DNA of 28,353 bases from Chthonomonadaceae bacterium (GTDB taxonomy: Bacteria; Armatimonadota; Chthonomonadetes; Chthonomonadales; Chthonomonadaceae): assembly GCA_014377395.1 (NCBI GenBank), contig JACMPS010000281.1, forward strand, positions 1-28,353, in the 5' to 3' direction. The notes under the pieces were generated by a model. The model worked only from the letters and a program-made list of their open reading frames with translations, did no database searches and was not told the origin of the DNA. This document shows positions 14,837 to 22,720 of the stretch, in pieces (within the stretch, counting starts at the first letter, position 1; the number at the start of each line of letters is the position of its first letter). A program made the position numbers and the translations under genes.

Positions 14837-14866
14837 TTGACAAAAACTACTTCGGCTATGTAAACT
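14837..14866 (+). promoter_or_regulatory. Promoter of the MFS-marR genes
   Basis: A consensus -35 TTGACA (14837-14842) is followed by an 18-base spacer and TAAACT (14861-14866) in AT-rich DNA. The GTG start of the transporter is about 25 bases past the predicted transcription start. A 7-base AAACTAT repeats at 14862 and 14879 over this start region. Confidence 0.55.
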
Positions 14867-14898
14867 ATTTGTGCAAGCAAACTATCAGGAAGTCGAAA

Positions 14899-16188
14899 GT
14901 GATTTTATCCCAATCTTTACCCACTCCGGCGACACCGCGTCAACTTTTGGTGATCGCCACCTATTTCAGTTTTCTTTTTGTGGGCGTAGGGATGCACAGT
15001 CCGAGCGGACTTTTTTCGCTTCCTGTTCAGTTTTATTTTAAGAACAGACTTCATCTCTCTTCGCAGAGTGTCTCTTACTTTGGGCTTGTGACGGCGATTC
15101 CGCTCTATCTTAGTTTTGTCGCGGGACTGGCGAGAGACTCATGGAGACCACGCCGCATGGGAGACCGGGGCTACCTGCTCCTCGGTGGATTGGGGTTGAC
15201 GTGTACCTATCTGGCTCTCGCGATGATTCCTCCGGTTTGGAGTAGTCTGCTTGTCGGTACGATTTTGCTTTCTTTGTTCTATCTTGTGGTTTCTACGGCA
15301 TCCAGCGCACTGACCACGCAAGTCGGGCAACAGAGACTGATGACGGGAAGATTGAGTGCGCTCAGCAATCTTGTGGGAACTGTGCCTGTCGTGATCAGTT
15401 TCCTCGTGGGGGGCGCACTTTCGGATAATTGGTCACTCCGCAGTGTTTTCTTGCTTATGGCGGCAATTTCCGCCTCACTCTGGCTTCAAGCCTTCTGGCA
15501 TTCAAAAGACCTTTTTCCGGGAAATAGTGGGATCGTTCGAGAAGAAAAAATACGCCTGAACATTCCTTTGCTTTTCAGGCACCGGGGCGCATTGCTTGCA
15601 ACCCTGATCTGGATGATGTGGAACTTTGCTCCGGGTGCAAACACCGCAACGATGTATTATCTGACCAACACGGTCAAACTGACGGATGCTCAGTACGGGC
15701 AATATCAGGCGATGTTTGCGATTGCCTTCTGCCCGATCTTTGCGTGTTACGGATTTCTGTGTCGTCGTTTCACTTTGCGTACTCTTCTCTTCTGGGGAAC
15801 GATTATCGCCGTTCCCCAGTTGGTTCCTATTCTGTGGATTCATTCCGCGCAGTCGGCACTGATCGTCGCGGCACTTATGGGCATCATGGGCGCGGTTTCA
15901 ACGGCAGCCTATTATGATCTGCTCATTCGCGCTTGCCCGAAGGGACTGGAAGGAACCGTGATGATGATTGCCGTTACCGGATACTGGATTTTCGGTAAAT
16001 GGGGCGATTTGCTCGGCTCCTGGCTTTATGAACGCGCCCAGTATCTGCCCTGTGTGATCGCGACTACTGTTGTCTACGCGCTGATTCTGGTGGTACTGCC
16101 GTTTATTCCGCGTACAATCACGGAAGATCGGGAAGAACAAAGCGGAAACCGAGTCCAGGAGTACGCGCTCGATAATTTGGAGAATTAG
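14899..16188 (+). CDS. MFS transporter
   Basis: A 429-residue major facilitator superfamily permease in the inner membrane with about 12 hydrophobic segments. These include LLVIATYFSFLFVG at the start, LLLGGLGLTCTYLALAM, MIAVTGYWIFGKWGDLLGSW and VIATTVVYALILVVLPFI at the end. The loop after the second segment carries GLARDSWRPRRMGDRG, in the position of the family's conserved cytoplasmic loop. The overall layout recalls AmpG/BT1-like carriers, but the substrate cannot be inferred. The GTG at 14899 is preferred because AGGAAG lies six bases upstream; an in-frame TTG at 14869 has no ribosome-binding site and overlaps the promoter. A MarR-type regulator follows 69 bases later, suggesting a regulated exporter, possibly of drugs or metabolites. 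Confidence 0.88.
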   Translation: MILSQSLPTPATPRQLLVIATYFSFLFVGVGMHSPSGLFSLPVQFYFKNRLHLSSQSVSYFGLVTAIPLYLSFVAGLARDSWRPRRMGDRGYLLLGGLGLTCTYLALAMIPPVWSSLLVGTILLSLFYLVVSTASSALTTQVGQQRLMTGRLSALSNLVGTVPVVISFLVGGALSDNWSLRSVFLLMAAISASLWLQAFWHSKDLFPGNSGIVREEKIRLNIPLLFRHRGALLATLIWMMWNFAPGANTATMYYLTNTVKLTDAQYGQYQAMFAIAFCPIFACYGFLCRRFTLRTLLFWGTIIAVPQLVPILWIHSAQSALIVAALMGIMGAVSTAAYYDLLIRACPKGLEGTVMMIAVTGYWIFGKWGDLLGSWLYERAQYLPCVIATTVVYALILVVLPFIPRTITEDREEQSGNRVQEYALDNLEN

Positions 16189-16257
16189 AAGAAGTTCACG
16201 CGAGGCATACGAGTAACCCGCCACGCATTTCTTTACGGATCATCGAAGGATTTATTT

Positions 16258-16866
16258 ATGCCCGAGGCAGAAGACAAGCCCTCTCAAAAACCTAACTTTC
16301 CTTTTCAGGATGATCTGCCGATACGCTCCGCTTTTTTTCGGATGATGAGGGCGGTCATGTTCGAGCCGCACCCGATAGACGATATGGACACCCTGCCACT
16401 CGCGCAACTTCGCCTGATGTGGACGGTCTTTCGTTCCCACGAGGCAACCATGAAAGACATTAGCGAACTCTTGCAGGTCTCTCAGTCTACGGTGACGCAG
16501 GCAGCCGACAAACTCGTGAGGCGTGGACTGATTGAGCGTGTTGCCGATCCTCTGGATCGCCGGGTGGTACGCCTGAAAATGACAGGAAAAGGACAGGAAA
16601 TTCTCTCTGCCAGTGATGCCGAGCGCAACGTTTTCTTTCAAGCGGTCTGGGAGGGAATGACCCCCGCAGAACGCACTCTTGTCTCCGAAGGCATGGAAAC
16701 GCTTGTCTCTCACGCCGAGAAAACCCGTGAAGCCGCAGGGCATCACCTGCCGAATTGGGGGATGCCGCCTCCCCGTCCCGAAGAGGGCGAAAAACCTTCT
16801 GAAATGAGTTCGCAATCGCAACCCGTCGTTGATTTAATGTCGAGACGGATACGCGGACGAGGCTAA
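16258..16866 (+). CDS. MarR family transcriptional regulator
   Basis: A 202-residue winged-helix regulator. The DNA-binding core is clear: MKDISELLQVSQSTVTQAADKLVRRGLIERV (65-95) forms the helix-turn-helix and DPLDRRVVRLKMTGKG (97-112) the wing with its typical D-x-R-R turn. The flanking helices would form the dimer and ligand pocket, and the C-terminal 45 residues (Pro, Glu and Ser rich) are an extra tail. Members usually repress nearby efflux genes until a small aromatic ligand binds. Here the gene lies between an MFS transporter and a tripartite ABC efflux set, so it may control either or both. AAGGA lies seven bases before the ATG. The likely operator is not identified with certainty; the inverted repeat at 14805-14818 is one candidate. 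Confidence 0.92.
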   Translation: MPEAEDKPSQKPNFPFQDDLPIRSAFFRMMRAVMFEPHPIDDMDTLPLAQLRLMWTVFRSHEATMKDISELLQVSQSTVTQAADKLVRRGLIERVADPLDRRVVRLKMTGKGQEILSASDAERNVFFQAVWEGMTPAERTLVSEGMETLVSHAEKTREAAGHHLPNWGMPPPRPEEGEKPSEMSSQSQPVVDLMSRRIRGRG

Positions 16867-17034
16867 TTTTTTCGCAAACTCTCGAAACGCCGATAGATCG
16901 TCTGCGTCTAGAGGTTGACATTTGATTTGATCTTCCCTGTTCGCTTCTTTTCTGTGTGTCTGGTTTTCAGAAGCAAGCCCAAAAAGAGCGAGAAATTCGA
17001 GGGGGAAGGTTCTCCGAAAGGAATTCTACGCGCT

Positions 17035-18597
17035 ATGATCCGTTTTTGCCGCTGGCTCCCGACGCTGGCAGTTTTGCCGTTTGTGTGCGGTCTCAGCCTT
17101 GCCGACGACAAACCCGTTTCTCCTGCGGTTTCTCCCGCCCCCTCCGAGCCACAGAAAGGCACGGATCAGAAAACGAACACAGACAAAAATCCGATTCAAG
17201 ACGCACCCAAATTGCCGCTCCAGACTCCGGCACAGGTGCGGTTCGGCTCTCCTAGAAATCCGGTTGTGGGCGAAATTGTAGATGTTGACCTGACAAAGCC
17301 GCTTTCACTCAGAAGAGCCGTGCGAATCGGGTTGCAACGCCAGAACTCGATAGCAATTTCAAGAACTCAGGTGGACTCCGCAAATGCGCGTCTGACGCAA
17401 TCGCAGGCGGCTTACCTGCCGCGAGTGACTCCGTCGTTTTCGTTCAATACCAACTTGCAACCGGGCGGAATTGTTTTCGTTAACGGACAAGCCTTTCGCG
17501 GGTCTGCTACCTCGCAAGTTCTCTCAAATGGAATTAACGCTTCGTTCACGATCTATGATATGGGCTTGCGGGAAGCCAGCGTTGGGGCGGCACGGCGCAA
17601 TACGTTCGCATCGGAATTCGGCTTAGGGGATCAGCGACAGGGTGTTATTCTCACCGTCACCTCTTCCTATTACAGTCTTGCGCGTAGCAAGGAACTCGTG
17701 CGCGTTCAGGAAGAAAATGTACGCCGTGCGGAAACTAACCTAGCGGTCATCACGGAGCAGGTGAAAGTCGGTTCCGCCGCAAAATCCGATACCCTGCAAG
17801 CACAATCCGACCTCGCTAATGCCCGCGTCTCCCTGCTTTCGGCACAAAGCGACTACGATGTCGCTCAGGCAAGCCTCAAAAACGCAATGGGGATTGTCGC
17901 AGACACGCCCGTCAATCTCACGGATGACACGGTGGCTTTGCCGGAGCCGACCGCCGATCCGCTCAAAACCGAAGATTATATGAAGATCGCTTACGATAAT
18001 CGCCTTGATCTCAGGCAACAAGTCGAGCGCATTTATGCTCAGGGCTACAGCGTGCGTCAAGCGATCATCAATAATGGACTGACCCTCAGTGCCACGATCA
18101 ATCAGGGATATGCCCTCGATCCGAACTCAGGACAAAGCCGTACATTTCTCGTTTCGGCGTCCTATCCGCTTTTCGACGGAGGAAGTAGCCGAGCCGCCGT
18201 GCGCGACAGCAAAGCACAACTGGAGCAACAGCGACGCACCCTCGATCAGTTGCAGCAATCCATTCGGCTTAACGTCGAGCAGTCGCTTCGGGTGCGCGAA
18301 GTGGCGCGTCAGCGAGTGCAGGCGGCAAAAGTCGCCGTAGAAGCGGGACAACTCAATTATCAGGCGGCACTCGAACGCCAGCGAAACGGCTTGATCAACA
18401 TTCTGGACGTGCTGAATGCTCAGGTGCAACTCGTGACCGCTCAGGTTTCTCTTGTGCAAGCCACCTACGATTTCTATATCAGTGACGCGCAACTCGTGCG
18501 TTTTGTTGGCGTCAACGACCCGGAGTACACGCCGCGTGTTCCGGGCTATGTCAAACCGGTACAACCCGGCATCACCCCCACCCCCAGCGGGAAGTAA
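17035..18597 (+). CDS. TolC family outer membrane efflux protein
   Basis: A 520-residue outer-membrane channel of the TolC/OEP family, the exit duct of a tripartite pump. A signal peptide (about 1-23, cleaved near SLA-DD) is followed by a Pro/Lys-rich linker to about residue 85. Two OEP repeats with long periplasmic helices come next: LRRAVRIGLQRQNSIAISRT starts the first, and NRLDLRQQVERIYAQGYSVR starts the second. The characteristic GLINILDVLNAQVQLVTAQV lies close to the C-terminus. ATG 17035 is chosen because the frame further upstream encodes nothing like a signal peptide; AAGGA lies 12 bases before it. The adaptor, permease and ATPase genes follow on the same strand, so the four products probably form one envelope-spanning exporter. 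A TTGACA at 16915-16920 has no convincing -10 partner. Confidence 0.92.
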   Translation: MIRFCRWLPTLAVLPFVCGLSLADDKPVSPAVSPAPSEPQKGTDQKTNTDKNPIQDAPKLPLQTPAQVRFGSPRNPVVGEIVDVDLTKPLSLRRAVRIGLQRQNSIAISRTQVDSANARLTQSQAAYLPRVTPSFSFNTNLQPGGIVFVNGQAFRGSATSQVLSNGINASFTIYDMGLREASVGAARRNTFASEFGLGDQRQGVILTVTSSYYSLARSKELVRVQEENVRRAETNLAVITEQVKVGSAAKSDTLQAQSDLANARVSLLSAQSDYDVAQASLKNAMGIVADTPVNLTDDTVALPEPTADPLKTEDYMKIAYDNRLDLRQQVERIYAQGYSVRQAIINNGLTLSATINQGYALDPNSGQSRTFLVSASYPLFDGGSSRAAVRDSKAQLEQQRRTLDQLQQSIRLNVEQSLRVREVARQRVQAAKVAVEAGQLNYQAALERQRNGLINILDVLNAQVQLVTAQVSLVQATYDFYISDAQLVRFVGVNDPEYTPRVPGYVKPVQPGITPTPSGK

Positions 18598-18601
18598 AAG
18601 G

Positions 18602-18679
18602 AAAGTGTCGAGGGTTAAGTATTAAGTGAGAGTGAACGGCGTTTGCTCTCAACACTTAGCGCTCACTCCTCAACACTTT
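18602..18679. repeat. Nested palindrome of AAGTGTTGAG-like units between tolC-like and adaptor genes
   Basis: AAAGTGTCGAGG (18602-18613) pairs with CCTCAACACTTT (18668-18679) at 11 of 12 positions. Inside it AAGTGAGAG faces CTCTCAACACTT with a two-base bulge. The structure fills almost the whole gap between the channel stop and the adaptor ribosome-binding site. Similar units are at 7466-7496, 14110-14135 and 21823-21904. Confidence 0.65.
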
Positions 18680-18707
18680 TCCCCTCTATCCCTGGAGAAG
18701 CAAAGCC

Positions 18708-20531
18708 ATGATCAAAAAAATTATCGCTCCCGTCCTTATTGTGGGTGCGCTTGTCGCAGGAGGGTTCTTTGTTGCAAAGACCCTTCGTCCCGACCCCTCC
18801 AAAACTCAAAATCAGTACCGTATCGCAAAAGTTTCGACGGGTCTGGTTAAAAAAACGGTGACGGCAACCGGGGTGGTCAAGCCCTGGAAAGTCGTGGACA
18901 TTCGCAGTCGAGCCGGGGGCAGAGTCACGACCTACGGACCTGATCTCGAACTGGCGAAGGAAGAACCGGGCAAACCTCAACGCCGCATTGAAGAGGGGAG
19001 CATCGTTCGCAAAGGGGCGGTTCTCTGTTCGATTGATCCCTCCGATACGCTCCTCACCTACAACAATGCAAAAGCGGACATCGAGTCCAACGTAGCGCGG
19101 GTGGATGAGACAAGGCGTAATCTGGCTTTGCAGGAACAGCAGGTGCTGGTTCAAATTATGACGGCACGCGCCAATCGTGACTCCGCGAAATCCGCCGTTC
19201 TCGCCGCCAAAGCAAGGTACGAACAGGCGAAAACGCAGGCGGACAATCAGGGGGAACTGACTTCCGCCAACATCGAAAATGTCGCCGCGACCCTTTCTGC
19301 GGAAAAAGAAAGACTGAACCAGATTCAGACCGCGACTCAGCGTCAGCAAATGGCGACCGCACAGGCAAATTTGCGACAGGCGGCTGCCAACCTTAAAAAT
19401 GCGGAACTCACACTGAACCGACAAAAGGAATTGCTTGCAAAAGGCTTTATCGCTGAGGCGTCCGTTGACGCAACGCAGGCAAACTACGATGTAGCCTCCG
19501 CCACCTATCAGAATGTCAAAGAGCGCATGGACACGATCAAGCCCGAACAGGAAGCCGATCTGAAATCGCAACAGGCGCGAGTGCGGCAAATCGAAGCGCA
19601 ACTGCGTACCGCTCAGGCGAACAAAGTGGATGTTTCGCTTAAAAAAGAAGTGGCAAACGCCGCCTATGCCGATTACCAACGCTCTCTTTCCGATGTGAAA
19701 ACGGCGGAAGCAAATTATCAGCAAGCCCAGGCAAACAAGATCAACAACTCGATTAGGGCTTCACAGATCAAGCAGGCACAGGCGTCCGGTTCCCGCGCTC
19801 AGGCGTCCCTCGTCAATGCACAGATTCAACTTGATGAGACCAAAGTGAGTGCGCCCTCCGATGGCATCGTGCTGAAAAAATACATCGAAGAGGGAACCTT
19901 GATTTCTTCCGGGATTTCGTTTAACTCTACCGGAACTAATATCGTGCAACTCGGCAATATTGATCGAATGTACGTGGACGTGCAGGTAGACGAAACCGAC
20001 GTGGCGAACGTTGTTATGGATCAGAAGGTAGACATCACCTGCGATGCCTACCCCACCACCCCGGTTGAGGGGAAAGTGATCAAGGTTCAGCCTCAAGCGG
20101 TCATCGAGCAGAATGTAACCACGATTCACGTCTGGGTTGAGATAGATAATTCCGCCGCAACCTTTAAACTGATCAAGCCCGGTATGAATGCCTCCTGCGA
20201 GTTTATCGTAGACAGAAAAGAGGACGTGGTTTCCGTTCCCAACGAGGCACTGCATACCGACCTGGACGGTACTCACTACGTAGACATCGCGTCCGGCGGA
20301 ACTCCTGCTCCTGCCGAAAAAGGCTCCGAACCCGATCCGGCTTTGCTTGTCGGCGTGAAAACGGAAAAGCGTAAAGTGGAAACCGAACTTGAAGGCAACG
20401 ATGCCACCGAAGTGAAAAGCGGATTGAAGGCTGACGAGACGATTATTACGCAGGTCATCGAGCCAAGTGCTGCCGCTTCGAGCGGAGGCGGTCCCTTCGG
20501 TGGCGGTGGCAAGGGTCCCGGCAAAAAGTAG
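18708..20531 (+). CDS. HlyD/MacA-like periplasmic adaptor protein with very long coiled coil
   Basis: A 607-residue membrane-fusion protein that would link the inner-membrane ABC permease to the TolC-like channel. It begins with one membrane anchor (KKIIAPVLIVGALVAGGFFV, about 3-23). A barrel/lipoyl half follows (TVTATGVVKPWKVVDIRSRA and EEGSIVRKGAVLCSIDPSD), then an extended Ala/Gln-rich helical region from about 120 to 370. The second lipoyl half (LDETKVSAPSDGIVLKKYIE) and beta-barrel domains follow, then a Gly-rich tail ending GKGPGKK. The family is usually about 350-420 residues with a much shorter hairpin, so the 250-residue helical region is unusual. GGAGAAG precedes the ATG. A 353-residue antisense frame over this region is a composition artefact of the Ala/Gln codons. 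Confidence 0.92.
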   Translation: MIKKIIAPVLIVGALVAGGFFVAKTLRPDPSKTQNQYRIAKVSTGLVKKTVTATGVVKPWKVVDIRSRAGGRVTTYGPDLELAKEEPGKPQRRIEEGSIVRKGAVLCSIDPSDTLLTYNNAKADIESNVARVDETRRNLALQEQQVLVQIMTARANRDSAKSAVLAAKARYEQAKTQADNQGELTSANIENVAATLSAEKERLNQIQTATQRQQMATAQANLRQAAANLKNAELTLNRQKELLAKGFIAEASVDATQANYDVASATYQNVKERMDTIKPEQEADLKSQQARVRQIEAQLRTAQANKVDVSLKKEVANAAYADYQRSLSDVKTAEANYQQAQANKINNSIRASQIKQAQASGSRAQASLVNAQIQLDETKVSAPSDGIVLKKYIEEGTLISSGISFNSTGTNIVQLGNIDRMYVDVQVDETDVANVVMDQKVDITCDAYPTTPVEGKVIKVQPQAVIEQNVTTIHVWVEIDNSAATFKLIKPGMNASCEFIVDRKEDVVSVPNEALHTDLDGTHYVDIASGGTPAPAEKGSEPDPALLVGVKTEKRKVETELEGNDATEVKSGLKADETIITQVIEPSAAASSGGGPFGGGGKGPGKK

Positions 20532-20605
20532 GGGCTTCGCTTGCCGCGCCCTCTTTCCGGGCTTTCTGGGCGAAGCAAGCAACGCCCCAACAGTAGGAGA
20601 CGATT

Positions 20606-21817
20606 ATGCTCGTTGGATTAACCTCCGCTTTACGCGGACTTGCCTCAAATAAACTGCGTTCATTTCTGACCATGCTCGGCGTTATCTTCGGCGTGGCGGC
20701 GGTGATCGTTGCCGTCGCGCTCGGTCAGGGATCAAGAGACGCTGCCATTAAACGCTTTGAGAAATTTGGAACGACTTCGCTCACCGTTATTCCGGGACGC
20801 CAGAGCAAAAGTGGAATCAGTTTCGGCTCGGTCAACACCCTGCGCTACGAAGATTCGGTGGCGATTAAGCGTGGTGCGCCCTCCGTCAAAGCGGTTTCAC
20901 CGGAACGGAGCGGGTTTCTCCAGGTTAAATTCTCGAACAAAAACATCAATACTCAAGTTTACGGCACAGGCGAAGATTTCCCCATGATCCGTAATTTCGA
21001 GTTTGTGCAGGGAACCTACTTCAAGGCGGAAGATGTTCGCAACAAACGGATGCAGTGCGTTCTCGGCTGGCAAGCGTACAAAGACCTGTTCGGATCGGGA
21101 AACGTGGTGGGGCAGAGCGTCTACATCAAAGGCTCGACTTTTAAGATCATGGGTGTTTTCAAGGAGCGTGGCGGCGGCGGCTTTATCAATGAAGACGACC
21201 GGGTTTATGTTCCCGTGACTACCGCTCTGCGGCGACTGTTCGGTTCCGACAATGTGCTTTCCACGATGAGCGTACAGGGACGTAGCGAAGCCGTAATGCA
21301 AAAGGCACAAGCGGAAGTAGAGGACGTGCTGAAAAAGCGGCACAAACTCGGTTCCGGCAAAGCCAACGACTTTATCATTTTCAACAATGCAACGGCGGCA
21401 CAAAATTCAAGTGATCAAGCGGCGGACTTCGAACAACTTATCAACTGTCTTGCGGCGGTAGCACTTATTGTCGGTGGCATCGGAATCATGAATATCATGC
21501 TGGTGTCCGTCACCGAACGTACCCGTGAAATCGGAGTCCGTAAAGCGATTGGAGCCAAACGCTGGAATATTCTGGTGCAGTTTCTGCTGGAAGCGCTCTT
21601 TCTTTCACTCACAGGCGGATTTATCGGCGTTATCTTCGGAGTTCTGTTCACACTGGTTGGCTTGCCCGCACTCAAGCCACAGTGGGAAACCACTCTGACG
21701 ACAACCCCAATACTCGTCTCCTTTTTCTTCTCGGCGGTGGTAGGCGTTTTCTTCGGTTACTATCCTGCCCTGAAAGCCTCACGTCTCGATCCTATCGAGG
21801 CTCTGCGATATGAATAG
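20606..21817 (+). CDS. MacB-like ABC transporter permease
   Basis: A 403-residue inner-membrane permease of the MacB/LolC type. TM1 (LRSFLTMLGVIFGVAAVIVA, about 17-36) is followed by a large periplasmic MacB_PCD domain (about 40-270), then three C-terminal membrane segments. The first of those leads into the conserved cytoplasmic loop VSVTERTREIGVRKAIGAKR and the last ends in the FtsX-type signature PALKASRLDPIEALRYE. Unlike E. coli MacB there is no fused ATPase; the nucleotide-binding subunit is a separate gene two positions downstream. TAGGAGA precedes the ATG. It should use the energy of that ATPase to drive substrate from the periplasm through the adaptor and channel. Substrate is unknown; antibiotics, siderophores, lipids or peptides are all seen in this family. 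Confidence 0.93.
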   Translation: MLVGLTSALRGLASNKLRSFLTMLGVIFGVAAVIVAVALGQGSRDAAIKRFEKFGTTSLTVIPGRQSKSGISFGSVNTLRYEDSVAIKRGAPSVKAVSPERSGFLQVKFSNKNINTQVYGTGEDFPMIRNFEFVQGTYFKAEDVRNKRMQCVLGWQAYKDLFGSGNVVGQSVYIKGSTFKIMGVFKERGGGGFINEDDRVYVPVTTALRRLFGSDNVLSTMSVQGRSEAVMQKAQAEVEDVLKKRHKLGSGKANDFIIFNNATAAQNSSDQAADFEQLINCLAAVALIVGGIGIMNIMLVSVTERTREIGVRKAIGAKRWNILVQFLLEALFLSLTGGFIGVIFGVLFTLVGLPALKPQWETTLTTTPILVSFFFSAVVGVFFGYYPALKASRLDPIEALRYE

Positions 21818-21822
21818 TAGGA

Positions 21823-21904
21823 AAGTGTTGGGTATCGAGTGTTAAGTGTTGAGTTGAGCAAAATCTTGTTCTCTCTCAACACTTCATCCTTAACTATGAC
21901 ACTT
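21823..21904. repeat. Nested palindrome of AAGTGTTGAG units before the LTxxQ protein gene
   Basis: AAGTGTTGAG (21844-21853) pairs perfectly with CTCAACACTT (21875-21884), and an outer AAGTGT (21823-21828) faces ACACTT (21899-21904). This repeats the architecture found before the adaptor gene, filling most of the gap between the permease stop and the next ribosome-binding site. Confidence 0.65.
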
Positions 21905-21928
21905 CTTCTCTCACGAAAGGAATTCTCG

Positions 21929-22522
21929 ATGAACTTGAAATCTACAATTCGATTTGGAATGGCGGCCCTCGTCATTCTCAGCGGCAATCTTCTGGTTGCT
22001 CCCTCGGCTCAGGCACAGTTCGGTGGGGGCGGGCCCCCTCCCGGAATGATGGAGAAGATCAAAAAATGGCAAAAGTGGGGTGAGCAACACAAAAATCTCT
22101 CCACGCTCGGTGATCTTGTTTATCAAATAAACGAGGTCAACAAAGACGCTCGTTTTGCACTCACCAAGCCCCAGGCGAACAAAGTTCTCGCGCTGATTAA
22201 GCCCGTCACCCCGAAAAAGGAACTTTCGGAAGACGAAGCGAAATCTCTCTCGAAATCGCTGACCAATGTTCTCACGACAAAGCAGCTGCAGAAGTTGGCA
22301 ACAATCGAAGGCCCTGCGGCGAAGATGAGAAAGCGAGGCTTTGGCGGGGGCGGCGGACGTCCTGCAGGAGGACCCCCCAAAGGCGGACCGCCCACTATCC
22401 CGGAGCCACCCAAAGGCGGCTACAATCCGTTGAACCCGGACACCATGCCCTTTGCTCAGGCGCGTCCTGCGATGAAGGCGATGATGAATTCCTTCGTGAG
22501 CGGTCTGCAACACGCCAAGTAG
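21929..22522 (+). CDS. Secreted small protein with two LTxxQ motifs (possible Spy/CpxP-like)
   Basis: A 197-residue exported protein of unknown function lying between the permease and ATPase genes of the efflux set. The signal peptide (MNLKSTIRFGMAALVILSGN and on, cleaved near AQA-QF, residue 29 or 30) is followed by a helical charged domain (about 40-138). This carries LTKPQ (78-82) and LTTKQ (115-119), spaced like the paired LTxxQ motifs of Spy/CpxP periplasmic chaperones. The remainder is Gly/Pro rich (139-170) and ends in a short Met-rich helix, MKAMMNSFV. AAAGGA lies eight bases before the ATG; the longer open frame upstream is repeat DNA. A role in stress protection or pump assembly is inferred from motif and context only. 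It could equally be an unrelated protein with chance motifs. Confidence 0.72.
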   Translation: MNLKSTIRFGMAALVILSGNLLVAPSAQAQFGGGGPPPGMMEKIKKWQKWGEQHKNLSTLGDLVYQINEVNKDARFALTKPQANKVLALIKPVTPKKELSEDEAKSLSKSLTNVLTTKQLQKLATIEGPAAKMRKRGFGGGGGRPAGGPPKGGPPTIPEPPKGGYNPLNPDTMPFAQARPAMKAMMNSFVSGLQHAK

Positions 22523-22576
22523 TTGTTGCGGCGTAGACTAAAGTGGGATCGTGCATCAATCTTGTTCCTACTCTTG

Positions 22577-22622
22577 TTCCTCCCCCTTATGCAAGGGGGA
22601 GGTTAGGAGGAGGTTGAGGTTT
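22577..22622. repeat. CCTCCCCCTT hairpin repeat
   Basis: CCTCCCCCTT (22579-22588) and AAGGGGGAGG (22593-22602) form a perfect 10-bp stem with a 4-base loop, followed by GTTAGGAGGAGGTTGAGG. Further hairpins (GCGTCC/GGACGC at 22639-22654; CACC/GGTG at 22658-22668) lie before the ATPase gene. A U-run (CTTTTTC, about 22624-22630) is too far away for a classic terminator. Confidence 0.55.
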
Positions 22623-22720
22623 ACTTTTTCCCAATCTCGCGTCCTGCCGGACGCCTTCACCAAAGGTGCTTAGCGCAGGGATAAACGGGACCGTTAATTT
22701 TGTTTTCAGAGAAAAAATTT

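Noticed and set aside
16915..16943. TTGACA at 16915 as promoter for the TolC-like gene
   Set aside because: The -35 is perfect but no acceptable -10 hexamer lies 16 to 18 bases downstream; not called as a promoter.
18663..19724. 353-codon minus-strand frame over the adaptor gene
   Set aside because: Long, but entirely antisense to a clear HlyD-type coding sequence. The Ala/Gln-rich codons of the coiled coil suppress stops on the other strand. The product is Phe/Arg/Gly-rich with no domain.
19761..20582. 273-codon minus-strand frame over the 3' half of the adaptor gene
   Set aside because: Same reason: antisense shadow of a well-supported gene.
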